A stretch of DNA of 64,000 nucleotides from Sideroxydans sp. (lineage in GTDB: Bacteria; Pseudomonadota; Gammaproteobacteria; Burkholderiales; Gallionellaceae): contig JAQUAD010000001.1 in NCBI GenBank assembly GCA_028687425.1, forward strand, positions 62,001 to 126,000. The letters are read 5' to 3'. Each line of letters opens with the position of its first letter. The first letter of the stretch is position 1. The notes beneath the pieces were generated by a model. It searched no databases and had not been told where the DNA came from. It worked only from the letters and a program-made list of their open reading frames with translations. Shown here piece after piece: positions 13,368 to 23,767 of the stretch. The position numbers and the translations under genes were made by a program.

Positions 13368-15191
13368 ATGTGCGGTATCGTTGGAGCAGTCGCAAAGCGC
13401 AACATCGTCCCGGTTTTGGTCAATGGCCTGTTGCGCCTGGAATATCGAGGCTATGACTCGGCAGGCCTGGTAGTCGTGAATGCAGGCAAGCTGGCACGCG
13501 TGCGAAGTGAGGGCCGTGTCGCCGAGTTGGGTCAGAAAAGTGCAAACACGCAAGGCGAGGTCGGGATCGCGCACACGCGCTGGGCAACCCATGGCATACC
13601 AAGCGAACGCAACGCACATCCGCACATGAGCCGCGACCTGATTGCCGTAGTGCACAACGGCATCATCGAGAACTATGAGGAATTGCGCACAGAATTGACC
13701 GCTCAGGGTTACGAATTCACATCGGACACCGACACAGAAGTAATCGCACACTTGATCCATAGCCACTATGCACAGGGAAACCTGCTGATGGCTACCCAGA
13801 CGGCACTGGCTCAGCTGGTGGGTGCATATGCGATAGGCGTCATCGCAGCAGACAACCCCCACCAACTGATCGCAGCCCGCAAAGGGAGTCCGCTGCTGCT
13901 CGGCGTAGGCGAAGGCGAGCACTTTGTCGGCTCCGACATGTCGGCGTTGCTGCAGGTAACAAGGAACGTCGTATATCTGGAAGAGGGGGATGTGGTCGAG
14001 CTGAATGTCGAGAACTATCGAATCTTCGACGCATCAGGTGCTGCAGTACAGCGGCCGGTACAGATCAGTGAACTGAACAATGACAGTGTAGAGCTGGGTG
14101 AATACAAGCACTACATGCAAAAAGAGATCCATGAACAACCGCAGGCCCTGGCAGACACACTGGAATCCGTGTGCAACAGCCAGTCGCTGGTGCCGGGAAT
14201 CTTTGGTGCTGAGGCGACCGATATCTTTCCGAAAGTGGAAAACATACTCATTCTGGCTTGCGGCACCAGCAATCATGCGGGACAAGTCGCACGCTACTGG
14301 CTGGAAGAGATCGCGGGGATCCCCTGCACAGTGGAGATCGCCAGCGAATACCGCTACCGGACAAGCGTACCGAATCCCAAAACACTGGTGGTGACCATCT
14401 CGCAATCTGGAGAAACGGCAGACACGTTGGCCGCACTGAACCATGCAAAGGCATCAGGTCACAGCTACACGCTGGCGATCTGCAATGTGCCGGAAAGCGC
14501 GATCATTCGCCAATCGAAACTTAGGTTCCTGACGCGCGCAGGTCCGGAGATCGGCGTAGCCTCAACCAAGGCCTTCACCACTCAGTTGGCGGGCCTGTTC
14601 CTGTTGACGCTGGTGATGGCAAAAGTGCGCGGCCATCTGCAAGAAGCAGATGAGCAGCAATTCCTGCATGAGCTACGCCATCTGCCGACAGCCATGCAGA
14701 AAGTGCTGGCACTGGAGCCGCAGATCGCGGAGATATCCGAACATTTCGTAGACAAGCATCACGCCCTGTTCCTGGGCCGCGGCATGCATTTCCCGATCGC
14801 GTCTGAAGGCGCACTGAAACTGAAGGAGATCTCCTACATCCACGCAGAAGCTTACCCGGCCGGCGAACTGAAACACGGTCCGCTGGCATTGGTGGACAAG
14901 GACATGCCGGTGGTATCGGTCGCTCCGAACGACACACTGCTGGAAAAGCTGAAATCCAACTTGCAGGAGGTAAAAGCACGCGGCGGTGAACTCTACGTCT
15001 TTGCCGATGCGAATACCCACATACACGCCAGCGAGGGTGTACACATCCTGCAAATGCCGGAACACGCGGGCTTTCTCAGCCCTATTCTGCACACCGCCCC
15101 TTTGCAACTCTTGGCATATTACGTAGCACTGCAAAAGGGAACGGATGTGGACAAGCCGCGCAACCTGGCCAAATCCGTTACGGTGGAATAA
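13368..15191 (+). CDS. glmS: GlmS, glutamine-fructose-6-phosphate aminotransferase
   Basis: 607 residues. The protein begins MCGIVGA, so Cys2 becomes the N-terminal nucleophile of the class II glutaminase domain. Two SIS domains follow (SQSGETADT and the C-terminal [12 protein letters not shown] region). It makes glucosamine-6-phosphate from Fru-6-P and glutamine. The ribosome binding site GAAAGGAAAG lies in the end of glmU. I saw no glmS ribozyme, and a 1-bp spacer leaves no room for one. Confidence 0.97.
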   Translation: MCGIVGAVAKRNIVPVLVNGLLRLEYRGYDSAGLVVVNAGKLARVRSEGRVAELGQKSANTQGEVGIAHTRWATHGIPSERNAHPHMSRDLIAVVHNGIIENYEELRTELTAQGYEFTSDTDTEVIAHLIHSHYAQGNLLMATQTALAQLVGAYAIGVIAADNPHQLIAARKGSPLLLGVGEGEHFVGSDMSALLQVTRNVVYLEEGDVVELNVENYRIFDASGAAVQRPVQISELNNDSVELGEYKHYMQKEIHEQPQALADTLESVCNSQSLVPGIFGAEATDIFPKVENILILACGTSNHAGQVARYWLEEIAGIPCTVEIASEYRYRTSVPNPKTLVVTISQSGETADTLAALNHAKASGHSYTLAICNVPESAIIRQSKLRFLTRAGPEIGVASTKAFTTQLAGLFLLTLVMAKVRGHLQEADEQQFLHELRHLPTAMQKVLALEPQIAEISEHFVDKHHALFLGRGMHFPIASEGALKLKEISYIHAEAYPAGELKHGPLALVDKDMPVVSVAPNDTLLEKLKSNLQEVKARGGELYVFADANTHIHASEGVHILQMPEHAGFLSPILHTAPLQLLAYYVALQKGTDVDKPRNLAKSVTVE

Positions 15192-15283
15192 GCAGCGCGG
15201 TCCGACAGTAAGCGGCAGTATGCAAACTGGATTCCGGAAAACGCTGCGCTCCATCCTCCCGTAAATCCGGAGAAGAACACAGC

Positions 15284-16048
15284 ATGGCGACCATCGCCGT
15301 ATTCAACCAAAAAGGTGGTGTAGGCAAAACCACGACCTGCCTGAACCTGACGGCAGCGCTGTCGCTTGCCCAACGCAGTCCGATCGCTCTCGATATGGAT
15401 CCGCAAGGGCATCTCAGCCTTGCGTCCGGTCTGCGTCATGGCACGACCCAGCGCGATAGCATTGTTTCGTTCTTCAGGGATGGCACACCATTGGCAAAAC
15501 TCCTGTACGAAACCCCCGCCGGCTGGCAGCTGATTCCAGCGACGCTGGAGCTGTCCAAGATCGACGCAATGTATGGCAATGATCCGCAGGCGGCTAAGAA
15601 ATTGAAGCAGGGCCTGGCCGAGGAATTGGCACTGACCGGCGCACCGATCATGATCGACTGCTGCCCCATGCTAGGCGTACTGACATTGAATGCATTGCTG
15701 GCCTCGGACAAGGTGCTGATACCGGTATCCCCCGACTATCTGTCGCAACATGGCGTGCACAGGCTGGACAGCGCACTGAATGTGCTGGAGAAGAAACTGC
15801 AAAGGACTTTCGAGCGGCGCATCGTGGTGACACGCTTCGATTCCCGCCGCAAGCTGTCATACGACATCTACGACAAACTCAAACAACGTTACGGCGATCT
15901 GGTGTGCAAGACGCGCATCGGCGAAACCGTTGCACTGGCAACCAGCCCGATGCACGGACTGGATGTGTTTGCTTATGCGCCCAACAGTCCCGGTGCGGCA
16001 GATTACCGTGCTCTGGCTAAGGAACTGACCGAGACCGGCTTTATTTAG
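15284..16048 (+). CDS. Orphan ParA/MinD-family ATPase
   Basis: 254 residues with the deviant Walker A box KGGVGKTT (residues 10-17) and [10 protein letters not shown] as Walker A'. The Walker B-like segment reads IMIDCCP, with cysteine where ParA has Pro-rich DCPP. No parB-like gene is adjacent. Upstream is glmS (92 bp away, with a GGAG ribosome binding site); downstream it converges on ubiB with a 4-bp overlap of the stop ends. Orphan ParA proteins position diverse cargos (chemoreceptors, plasmids, enzyme complexes); the cargo here is unknown. Confidence 0.85.
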   Translation: MATIAVFNQKGGVGKTTTCLNLTAALSLAQRSPIALDMDPQGHLSLASGLRHGTTQRDSIVSFFRDGTPLAKLLYETPAGWQLIPATLELSKIDAMYGNDPQAAKKLKQGLAEELALTGAPIMIDCCPMLGVLTLNALLASDKVLIPVSPDYLSQHGVHRLDSALNVLEKKLQRTFERRIVVTRFDSRRKLSYDIYDKLKQRYGDLVCKTRIGETVALATSPMHGLDVFAYAPNSPGAADYRALAKELTETGFI

Positions 16049-17568
16049 CCAAACTGGACATAGAAGGCAAGCGCCAGCGCGGAAGCCAGCAGCACGGCGA
16101 TCAGGGACAGCCAGCCGTTGCGGCGCCGCTGCTGAATGACCAGCTCCAGTAATAGCGGAGCCGCATGTTCATAAGGCTCCTGCTTCAGTCTTTGGTGGAT
16201 CAAACGCGGCAATTCTGGAACCAGCGTGGCGAACCGCGGCGCTTCGCGCTTCAGCGTCTTCAGGAAACCACGCCATCCGATCTGCTCACTCATCCAGCGC
16301 TCCAGCCAGGGCTTGGCCGTTTTCCACAGGTCGAGTTCAGGATCGAGTTGCAAACCCAGCCCCTCGATATTTAACAGCGTCTTCTGCAGCAGAACCAACT
16401 GCGGCTGGATCTGGATGCCGAAGCGACGCGAGGTCTGGAACAGGCGCAACAGGATGCGGCCGAAGGAAACTTCCCGCAGCGGCTTGTCGAAAATGGGTTC
16501 GCATACTGCACGGATGGCGGCCTCGAATTCATCGATACGCGTGGAGGCAGGCGCCCAGCCCGATTCAATGTGCAATTCGGCCACACGCCGGTAATCGCGG
16601 TTGAAGAAAGCGATGAAGTTATGCGCCAGATAATGTTTGTCGTTGTCGGTCAGTGTCCCCATAATGCCGAAGTCCAGCGCGACATAGCGGCCGTCGAGCG
16701 CGACCAGGATGTTGCCGGGATGCATGTCGGCATGGAAGAAGCCGTCACGGAACACCTGGGTATAGAAGATGGTCACGCCGTCACTGGCCAACTTGGGCAC
16801 GTCGATACCTGCCTCACGGAGGGCGGCGATCTGGCTGACTGGGATGCCGTGCATACGCTGCATCACCATCACCTGCTCGCTGCACCAGTCCCAGTAGATC
16901 TCCGGCACCAGCAACAAACTCGCATCGATGAAGTTGCGGCGCAACTGGCTGGCATTGGCCGCCTCGCGCATCAGATCCAGTTCATCATGCAGCGTCTTTT
17001 CGAATTCAGCGACCACTTCCTTCGGTTTAAGGCGCTTGCCGTCCTCCCATAGACGCTCGATGAGAGAAGCGGCTATATCAAGCAAGGCGAGGTCATGCTC
17101 AATGATCTGCTGGATGCCAGGACGCAGGATCTTTACCGCGACTTCACGCCCGTCGGGCAACACCGCAAAGTGGACTTGCGCGACCGAAGCGCTGGCAACC
17201 GGCAACTGGTCGAAACTGGCAAAGACTTCCTGCAAGGGCTTGCCATAGGCAGACTCCAGTAGCGCGACAGCTTGCGCAGAAGGAAACGGAGGAACGCGAT
17301 CCTGCAGGGAGGCCAGGGCATCGGAAATATCGGTCGGGATCAGGTCGCGCCGAGTCGACAACAATTGGCCGAATTTAACGAAGATGGGGCCCAGTGCTTC
17401 AAGTGCCAATCGCAATCTGAGACCGCGCGGCCTGCTGTTGTCGCGGAAGAACAGCAGCACATTGATGGGACGCAACAACCAGCTGGTACGCTCGTGTGCC
17501 AGCAGGAATTCGTCCAGACCGAAGCGCAGGACGATGTAGATGATCTTGATCAGTCGAAAGAAACGCAT
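16045..17568 (-). CDS. ubiB: UbiB, atypical kinase/ATPase of ubiquinone biosynthesis
   Basis: 507 residues. The ABC1/ADCK signature KxGQ appears as KFGQ (residues 65-68), and the kinase-like core has [11 protein letters not shown] and LDFGIMG. The C-terminus has the family's hydrophobic membrane tail. UbiB is a membrane-associated ATPase needed for aerobic ubiquinone synthesis. It lies just downstream of a Tim44-like gene, which in related genomes usually neighbours ubiE and ubiJ; those are not here. Confidence 0.95.
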   Translation of the reverse strand: MRFFRLIKIIYIVLRFGLDEFLLAHERTSWLLRPINVLLFFRDNSRPRGLRLRLALEALGPIFVKFGQLLSTRRDLIPTDISDALASLQDRVPPFPSAQAVALLESAYGKPLQEVFASFDQLPVASASVAQVHFAVLPDGREVAVKILRPGIQQIIEHDLALLDIAASLIERLWEDGKRLKPKEVVAEFEKTLHDELDLMREAANASQLRRNFIDASLLLVPEIYWDWCSEQVMVMQRMHGIPVSQIAALREAGIDVPKLASDGVTIFYTQVFRDGFFHADMHPGNILVALDGRYVALDFGIMGTLTDNDKHYLAHNFIAFFNRDYRRVAELHIESGWAPASTRIDEFEAAIRAVCEPIFDKPLREVSFGRILLRLFQTSRRFGIQIQPQLVLLQKTLLNIEGLGLQLDPELDLWKTAKPWLERWMSEQIGWRGFLKTLKREAPRFATLVPELPRLIHQRLKQEPYEHAAPLLLELVIQQRRRNGWLSLIAVLLASALALAFYVQFG

Positions 17569-17578
17569 CGCACAAATG

Positions 17579-17606
17579 AAAAGGGCACGGCCAAAGCGCC
17601 GTGCCC
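17579..17606 (-). terminator. Probable rho-independent terminator downstream of the Tim44-like gene
   Basis: On the minus strand GGGCACGGC and GCCGTGCCC form a perfect 9-bp stem around a 6-base loop, followed by TTTT. It lies between the Tim44-like stop (17629) and the ubiB start (17568), so ubiB would need read-through or its own promoter. Confidence 0.7.
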
Positions 17607-17628
17607 GTAAGTCTACTTCAGATCACGT

Positions 17629-18471
17629 TCAATTCTGCTGAATTCCGGCCAGCAGCCACACAGAATTGTCATCCTTCAGATCCTTCTGCACATGCCAGAT
17701 TTCTTCGAAGTTCTCCGGCGCGCCATTGTTCTCGCGCAGCTGGCCGCTCAAGCGCACGCTGGCGATGGCGATATCGTTCTCGGTTACGACCTCCAGCAAC
17801 TCGCCGTTCACGAAGCCGACATCGGTCTGCTGCGGCGCATCGCCGCGTTCCTGCAATTGCATGCTGATCTCGGCGAACATTTCGGGGGTGGTGTATTCGC
17901 GGATGTCGTTCAGGTCCTTGCGGTCATTGGCGGCTTGCAGACGGATAAAGGACATCTTGGCACTGCGCAGGAAGCTCTCTACCGGGAAATCGGCAGGAAT
18001 ATTCGCCGCGCGCTGCGGGGCGGCATCAGCAGACACATGAGCAGAAGATGCTGCTGGCTGCGCGGGGATGTCATAGTGGGTGCTCGCCCCCGAATACTGC
18101 ATCGCTGGCTGCTGTTGCTTCTTGCGCAGCATGGCAAACAGCAGGAAAGCACCACCCGCCAGCAACAGGATCAGCAACAGCATGCCCATGCCTTCGCCCA
18201 GTCCGAGATGAGAGAACAAAGCCGCCAGACCCAGACCGGCAGCGATACCTGCCAATGGGCCCAGCCACTTGTTGCCTTGCTTGGCAGGCGTACCAGCAGT
18301 TTGAGCGGGGGCCGCCTGGCTAGGCGCCGGTGCAGCCTGTTTTTGCGGCGCAGCCATGGTGCGCTGCTTGCCGATGTTAAGGCCGCTGCCGAGCCGCTTG
18401 GCTTCAGCGCTGGTAGAGATCAGGGAAAAACTGGTAAGGAACAACGTCAGGGCAACAGCAAAGCGTTTCAT
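17629..18471 (-). CDS. Tim44-like domain membrane protein
   Basis: 280 residues from the ATG at 18471, which follows AGGA at good spacing (an ATG at 18477 sits too close). An N-terminal signal peptide ends near TSAEA. A low-complexity A/P/Q linker follows, then a Gly/Leu-rich membrane segment and a C-terminal Tim44/Mba1-like domain starting near IPADFPVESFLR. In mitochondria this fold binds the inner membrane. The bacterial role is uncertain, but linkage to ubiB suggests a membrane process tied to quinone synthesis. Confidence 0.85.
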   Translation of the reverse strand: MKRFAVALTLFLTSFSLISTSAEAKRLGSGLNIGKQRTMAAPQKQAAPAPSQAAPAQTAGTPAKQGNKWLGPLAGIAAGLGLAALFSHLGLGEGMGMLLLILLLAGGAFLLFAMLRKKQQQPAMQYSGASTHYDIPAQPAASSAHVSADAAPQRAANIPADFPVESFLRSAKMSFIRLQAANDRKDLNDIREYTTPEMFAEISMQLQERGDAPQQTDVGFVNGELLEVVTENDIAIASVRLSGQLRENNGAPENFEEIWHVQKDLKDDNSVWLLAGIQQN

Positions 18472-18531
18472 GCACATCCTCAGATTCGATATTCAAACAG
18501 GGCGCGCAGTATACCGTAGCAAGGCGCAAAA

Positions 18532-19155
18532 TCAGAACGACGGCGCATGCTCGAACGACAGCAATTCCCCAGTTTGCGGATGGGTAAAACGCAGCATGCA
18601 AGCATGCAGCAACAGGCGCGGTGCGCTGCTCACGTCGCCGTACAGTGCATCGCCGAGGATGGGATGGCCGAGACTGGCCATGTGCAAACGCAATTGATGG
18701 CTGCGGCCGGTGACCGGCTCCAGTTCTACACGTGAGCGATCACTCTCCCGTAACAGCAGGCGATAGCGCGTGAGTGAAGGCTTGCCCTGCTCAATGTCGA
18801 TACGCTGCAAAGGCCGGTTCGGCCAGTCAGCAACGATGGGCAGATCGATCTCGCCCTGCTCATGTTCCAGTCTGCCATCGCACACCGCGATGTAGAGTTT
18901 ATCCATCTGCCGGTTCTGGAACATCATCGACAGCGTACGCTGCATCTCGGCACCGCGTGCGAACAGCATCAGTCCCGATGTCGCCATATCCAGTCTGTGC
19001 ACGATCAGCGCATCGGAGAAGCGTGATTGCACACGCGACGAAAGACAATCCTGCTTGTCCGGCCCGCGTCCGGGGACCGATAACAGGCCGGAAGGTTTGA
19101 CGGCTACCAGCAGGTAGTCGTCGACATACAACAGCTCAACTGCAGGGATGCTCAA
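18532..19155 (-). CDS. rluA: RluA, dual-specificity 23S rRNA/tRNA pseudouridine synthase
   Basis: 207 residues if started at the TTG at 19155, which overlaps the xthA stop. The catalytic motif HRLDMATSG holds the essential aspartate. The flanking KPSGLLSVPG, DLPIVADWPNRP and GRSHQLRLHM segments closely match E. coli RluA (U746 of 23S rRNA and U32 of tRNAs). No S4 domain is present, as expected for RluA. The frame stays open upstream within xthA, but that part shows no homology. The start is the least certain element. Confidence 0.92.
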   Translation of the reverse strand: MSIPAVELLYVDDYLLVAVKPSGLLSVPGRGPDKQDCLSSRVQSRFSDALIVHRLDMATSGLMLFARGAEMQRTLSMMFQNRQMDKLYIAVCDGRLEHEQGEIDLPIVADWPNRPLQRIDIEQGKPSLTRYRLLLRESDRSRVELEPVTGRSHQLRLHMASLGHPILGDALYGDVSSAPRLLLHACMLRFTHPQTGELLSFEHAPSF

Positions 19156-19910
19156 GCGACTTCGGCCACCACGGGGGTGTGATCGGAAGGGCGTTCCAGT
19201 TTGCGCGGCGCCTTGTCGATATGGCAACCGGCACAAGACAGCGCCTCGCTGATCAGGATGTGATCGATGCGCATGCCCATGTTGCGGCGGAAAGCCATCA
19301 TGCGGTAATCCCACCAGGAATAGAGTTTTTCGCCCGACTCGAATAGGCGGAAGGCATCGCGCAGACCGAGCGCGAGCAGCCCCTGAAACGCCTCGCGTTC
19401 CGGCACGCTGCACAGCACCTTGTCTTTCCATGCGACCGGATCATATACATCGCGGTCCTCGGGCACGATGTTGTAGTCGCCCAGCAAGGCCAGCTTGGGA
19501 TACTTCTGCATCTCGTCCTTCAACCAGTCATGCAAGGCCGCCAGCCAGCGCAGCTTGTAGTCATACTTGTCGGAGCCGACTTCCTGGCCATTGGGGATGT
19601 AGACGCAGACGATACGCACACCGTTGATGGTCGCTGCGATCACACGCTTCTGCTCGTCCTCGAAGTTGGGGATGCCGATCTGCACATCACTGGCTGCCTC
19701 GCGGCTGAGGATGGCCACGCCGTTGTAGGTCTTCTGACCGCTGAAAACGCAGTGGAAACCGGCCGCCTCGATCTCGGCCAGCGGGAAGTTCTTGTCTTCG
19801 GTTTTGGTTTCCTGCAAACACACCACATCCACAGGTGATTCTAGCTGCCAATCAAGCAGGTGCGGCAAACGTACCTTGAGCGAATTGACGTTCCAGGTGG
19901 CTATCTTCAT
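19152..19910 (-). CDS. xthA: Exonuclease III (Xth), AP endonuclease
   Basis: 252 residues beginning MKIATWNVNSLK. The endonuclease/exonuclease/phosphatase fold shows its metal and catalytic motifs: LQETKTED, GDYNIVPED, MRIDHIL and the terminal SDHTPV. It cleaves at abasic sites and acts as a 3'-5' exonuclease in base-excision repair. Its ATG overlaps the preceding gene's stop by 4 bp (ATGA), and its stop overlaps rluA. Confidence 0.95.
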   Translation of the reverse strand: MKIATWNVNSLKVRLPHLLDWQLESPVDVVCLQETKTEDKNFPLAEIEAAGFHCVFSGQKTYNGVAILSREAASDVQIGIPNFEDEQKRVIAATINGVRIVCVYIPNGQEVGSDKYDYKLRWLAALHDWLKDEMQKYPKLALLGDYNIVPEDRDVYDPVAWKDKVLCSVPEREAFQGLLALGLRDAFRLFESGEKLYSWWDYRMMAFRRNMGMRIDHILISEALSCAGCHIDKAPRKLERPSDHTPVVAEVA

Positions 19911-20398
19911 TGAGCAGGCGACGCAGAGCGCGGACGGTAAGAGGCTGACTTGGGGTAGCCGGCGTAATCCAGCTCCTTGCCCCAGGTGCTATCAAGAAAG
20001 CCCATGAGGCGAGTACCGCCGATCGTGACGGACGGAATCTGGAAGCCACCGGTAACCTTGCGATAGGCCTCGACCTTCTCGGCCGAGTCCAGATTTTGTT
20101 CGGTGTACGGGATGCCGCGCTTGTTCAGGAAAGACTGGGCATCGCTGCAAGGCGAGCCGCATCCCGGTGCGATATACAGCGTTACCGGGAAGTTCTGCTG
20201 TGCGCGTCGGGTTTCATACGGCAGGCTGGTATCCGGTGCGGGCTTGGCGCCTATCTTCAGTTGCTCCACCTCATCACTATCGGGCAAGGGCGTATCGCTG
20301 TAGTGCACCTTGCCCTGGCTGTCCACGGAACGATACAGCTCAGCCTGAGCGCCGGTGATCACGGCGCAGAACATGGCAAATAACACAAACATCCGCAT
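19907..20398 (-). CDS. Secreted DUF4124-glutaredoxin-like fusion protein
   Basis: 163 residues from the ATG at 20398, preceded by CAGGAGG. A signal peptide ends near GAQA (about residue 19). A DUF4124 module follows (ELYRSVDSQGKVHYSDTP). The C-terminal glutaredoxin-like domain runs from about residue 70, with C80 and C84 in CGSPC and a cis-Pro loop at IPSV. The active site is CxxxC, not the classic CPxC. Probably a periplasmic or envelope thiol protein; the substrate is unknown. It is translationally coupled to xthA. Confidence 0.85.
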   Translation of the reverse strand: MRMFVLFAMFCAVITGAQAELYRSVDSQGKVHYSDTPLPDSDEVEQLKIGAKPAPDTSLPYETRRAQQNFPVTLYIAPGCGSPCSDAQSFLNKRGIPYTEQNLDSAEKVEAYRKVTGGFQIPSVTIGGTRLMGFLDSTWGKELDYAGYPKSASYRPRSASPAQ

Positions 20399-20411
20399 GA
20401 CAGCCTCCTGA

Positions 20412-22460
20412 TTATTTGCTTTCGACCAGACCATTATGCCGCAGCAACGCGTCGATGGAAGGCGCGCGACCACGGAAAGAGGTGAAGGATTGCATCGCGG
20501 GTCGTGCGCCGCCGAAGGACAGGATCTCACTGCGGAAGCGCGCGCCGATCTCCGGATTGAGCACGCCGTGCTCCTCGAACAGGCTGTAGGCATCGGCCGA
20601 AAGTACTTCCGCCCACTTGTAGCTGTAATAGCCAGCGGCATAGCCGCCGGAAAAGATGTGCGAGAAGCTTTGCGGGAAACGGTTGAACTCGGGTGGGATC
20701 AACACCGCCACTTCGGCGCGCACCTCGTCCAGCAGTTGCAGGATGGATTTGGCACCACCGGGCTGGAAGCTGCTGTGCATCAGCATGTCGAACATGGCGA
20801 ACTCAATCTGGCGCAGCGTGGCCAGACCGCTCTGGAAGTTCTTCGCGGCCAGCATCTTGTCGAACAAGTCGCGCGGTAGCGGTTCACCGCTGTCTACATG
20901 CCGCGTCATGCTGTACAGAACATCCCATTCCCAGCAGAAGTTCTCCATGAACTGGCTGGGCAGTTCCACTGCATCCCACTCCACGCCATTGATGCCGGAC
21001 ACGCCCAGCTCTTCGACCTCGGTCAGCAGGTGATGCAGGCCATGACCGAACTCGTGGAACAGTGTGTTCACCTCATCGTGGGTGAACAGCGCCGGCTTGC
21101 CGCCGACCGGGGCGGAGAAGTTGCAGTTCATATAGGCGACCGGCGTCTGGATCGTGCCGTCGGAGAGCCGGCGACGGGTGATCACATCGTCCATCCATGC
21201 GCCGCCGCGCTTGCTGCTACGCGCGTAGAGATCGAAATAGAACTGTCCGATCAGGGCATCCTGATCGTCGCGGATGTCGAAGAAACGCACAGACTCGTGC
21301 CATACCGGCGCAGTGGAAGGCTTGATGGTCAGCCCGTACAGGGTCTCGATCAGTTTGAACAAGCCGCCCAGCACGGCATCTTCCGGGAAGTACTGCTTCA
21401 CTTCCTGCTCGGAAAAGGCATAACGCTGCTCGCGCAGCTTCTCGCTGGCGTAGGCGACATCCCAGGAATGGAGTGTGTCCAGTCCTAGCTTGCTGCGCGC
21501 GAACTCGCGCAGTTCGTCCAGGTCCTTCTCGGCGAACGGGCGGGCGCGCTGCGCCAGCTCACGCATGAAATCCGCCACCTGCTGCGGTGTCTCAGCCATC
21601 TTGGCGGCCAGCGACAGTTCGCCGTAGTTGGCGAAGCCCAGCAACCCGGCTTCCTCCGCGCGCAGAGCGACGATCTCGTCCATCAATGGCGTGTTGTCCC
21701 AGTCGTGCTTGCCGAACTCGGAAGCGCGTGTGGCATAGGCGCGGTAGATCTGCTCGCGCAAGGCACGGTTGTCGGCAAACTGCATCACCGGCAGGTAGGA
21801 AGGGGCTTTCAAGGTGAACAGCCAGCCGGTCTTGCCTGCGGCTTCGGCCGCCTCGCGCGCGGTCTGCAACACATCTTCCGGCAGGCCGGCCACTTCGCCG
21901 CGTTGTTCGACCAGCAGCGTGAAGTCGTTGGTCGCATCCAGCAGGTTGTCCGAGAACCGCGAGGAGAGTTCACTCAGGCGCTCCTGCACTTGCATGTAAC
22001 GGGCCTTCCTGTCGGCGGGTAGCTCGGCGCCACCCAGGCGGAAATCGCGCAGCTCGTTTTCGATCACCTGCTTGCGCGCCGCACTCAGCGTGTCGAATTC
22101 TGCACTGGCGCGCAGAGCCTTGAACTTCTCATACAGAGACTGGTTCTGGCCCAGCTCGGCGTAATACTGGGTGATCTTGGGCAGGGTGCTGTTGTAGGCC
22201 GCGCGCAATTCTGGCGAGTTCATCACCGCGTTCAGGTGTCCCACCGGCCCCCAGGCACGGGACAGGCGTTCGTTGGCGTCTTCCATCGGGCGCACAAAAG
22301 CGTCCCAGGTCGGCGGCACATCGTCCGACAGCTGGCGTTCGGTCAGCGTACGATTTTCGGCCAGCAACTGGTCGATGGCAGGGGCGACATGCTCGGGCTT
22401 GATCTCGGCAAAGCGCGGCAGACCGGATTGGTCGAGTAAAGGATTATTCATTTTGCTCAT
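20412..22460 (-). CDS. prlC: Oligopeptidase A (PrlC), M3 metallopeptidase
   Basis: 682 residues, the normal length of OpdA/PrlC. The zinc motif HEFGH lies in TLFHEFGHGLHHLL, with the downstream glutamate region ELPSQFMENF. It degrades short peptides, including cleaved signal peptides, in the cytoplasm. An alternative ATG three codons in (22451) cannot be excluded. It lies 30 bp downstream of pyrX in the same direction. Confidence 0.96.
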   Translation of the reverse strand: MSKMNNPLLDQSGLPRFAEIKPEHVAPAIDQLLAENRTLTERQLSDDVPPTWDAFVRPMEDANERLSRAWGPVGHLNAVMNSPELRAAYNSTLPKITQYYAELGQNQSLYEKFKALRASAEFDTLSAARKQVIENELRDFRLGGAELPADRKARYMQVQERLSELSSRFSDNLLDATNDFTLLVEQRGEVAGLPEDVLQTAREAAEAAGKTGWLFTLKAPSYLPVMQFADNRALREQIYRAYATRASEFGKHDWDNTPLMDEIVALRAEEAGLLGFANYGELSLAAKMAETPQQVADFMRELAQRARPFAEKDLDELREFARSKLGLDTLHSWDVAYASEKLREQRYAFSEQEVKQYFPEDAVLGGLFKLIETLYGLTIKPSTAPVWHESVRFFDIRDDQDALIGQFYFDLYARSSKRGGAWMDDVITRRRLSDGTIQTPVAYMNCNFSAPVGGKPALFTHDEVNTLFHEFGHGLHHLLTEVEELGVSGINGVEWDAVELPSQFMENFCWEWDVLYSMTRHVDSGEPLPRDLFDKMLAAKNFQSGLATLRQIEFAMFDMLMHSSFQPGGAKSILQLLDEVRAEVAVLIPPEFNRFPQSFSHIFSGGYAAGYYSYKWAEVLSADAYSLFEEHGVLNPEIGARFRSEILSFGGARPAMQSFTSFRGRAPSIDALLRHNGLVESK

Positions 22461-22490
22461 GTAAAGAACGGCTCGGCCATATGGACGAGC

Positions 22491-23765
22491 TTATTGTTGA
22501 AAAACGAGCTGTCCGTCCAGCAAGGTATAGCGCACACGTCCCTGCATCTCATAACCGTTGAACAGCGTGTTCTTGCCTTGGCTACGCAACGCGGCAGGCT
22601 CGACCCGCCAATGGCGGGCGGGATCGAAGATGCAAATGTCGGCATGGGCGCCCAGCGACAGGTGCCCCATCTTCTGGCCCAGCAATTGTGCAGGGTTGAT
22701 GGTGATGCGCGACAGCGCATGCAGCAACGGCACATTATCTTGTTCGGCCCACTTGAGTACCAGTGTCAGCAACAGTTCCAGCCCGGTCGCACCGGCTTCC
22801 GCTTCGGCGAACGGCAGCAGTTTCGCATCATCATCCACCGGCGAGTGGTTGGAACAGATCGCATCGATGGTGCCGTCCAGCAGACCGGCGCGCAGCGCAG
22901 CCCGATCGCGCTGGCTGCGCAGCGGCGGCATCAGGTGGCAATTGGCGTCGAAGAAGCCGATGTCCATTTCGGTCAGGTGCACATGGTTCATCGATACGTC
23001 ACAGGTGACGTTCAAACCTTCCTGTTTGGCGGTACGCACCATGTCCACGCCGGCAGCGCTGGAGACGCGGCAGATGTGCAGTTCAGCCCCGGTTTCCCGC
23101 GCCAGTTGCAGGGCAGTGGACAGGGCAATGGTCTCGGCGATCACCGGGATGGGCGGCAGGCCAAGGCGGGTGGCGACTTCGCCATCGTGTGCCACACCGT
23201 TCTTGGCCAGGAAGCTGTCCTGTGGGCGCAGCCACACGCGATAACCGAAGGTGGCAGCGTATTGCATGGCGCGCATCAACACGCGGGTGTCGGTCAGCGG
23301 CGCATCGGCCTGGCTGAAGGCCTTGCAACCTGCCTCGCTCAACTCTGCCATCTCGGTCAGCTCGGCGCCTTTCAGGCCATAGGTCAATGCACCGATGGGG
23401 AACACGCGACACTGGTTGAGGTTGCGCGCGCGATGCTTGAGCATCTCCACCAGGCCCGGTTCATCTAGCGGCGGGTCGGTGTCGGGCGGGCAGGCCAGCG
23501 AGGTGACGCCCCCGGCGACGGCGGCAGCCATCTCGGATTCCAGCGTGGCCTTGTATTCATAGCCGGGCTCACGCAGGCGCGCGGCGACATCGACCAGGCC
23601 CGGCATCACGATCATGCCGCTGGCGTCTATCACCTGGTCGGCCTTGAAATCCTGCGGCGCCTTGCCGATGGCTGCGACGCGGCGGTCGACGATGTACAGA
23701 TCCTGCTGCGCATCGAGTTGGTTCTTGGGGTCGATCAGGCGACCGTTCTTGATATGGATGTTCAT
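22491..23765 (-). CDS. pyrX: PyrX, non-catalytic dihydroorotase-like partner of PyrB
   Basis: 424 residues with the class I dihydroorotase fold. The metal-binding HxH is lost: the family's DxHVHLREPG reads DVAARLREPG here (A61, R63). The next histidine site reads HICRVS, with Arg in place of His, and the catalytic Asp motif reads SNHSP with Asn. In Pseudomonas and relatives, such pseudo-DHOases are required for aspartate transcarbamoylase assembly. ATG at 23765 follows GGGG at good spacing, 2 bp after the pyrB stop. The true DHOase is pyrC at 51-52 kb. Confidence 0.92.
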   Translation of the reverse strand: MNIHIKNGRLIDPKNQLDAQQDLYIVDRRVAAIGKAPQDFKADQVIDASGMIVMPGLVDVAARLREPGYEYKATLESEMAAAVAGGVTSLACPPDTDPPLDEPGLVEMLKHRARNLNQCRVFPIGALTYGLKGAELTEMAELSEAGCKAFSQADAPLTDTRVLMRAMQYAATFGYRVWLRPQDSFLAKNGVAHDGEVATRLGLPPIPVIAETIALSTALQLARETGAELHICRVSSAAGVDMVRTAKQEGLNVTCDVSMNHVHLTEMDIGFFDANCHLMPPLRSQRDRAALRAGLLDGTIDAICSNHSPVDDDAKLLPFAEAEAGATGLELLLTLVLKWAEQDNVPLLHALSRITINPAQLLGQKMGHLSLGAHADICIFDPARHWRVEPAALRSQGKNTLFNGYEMQGRVRYTLLDGQLVFQQ

Positions 23766-23767
23766 GG

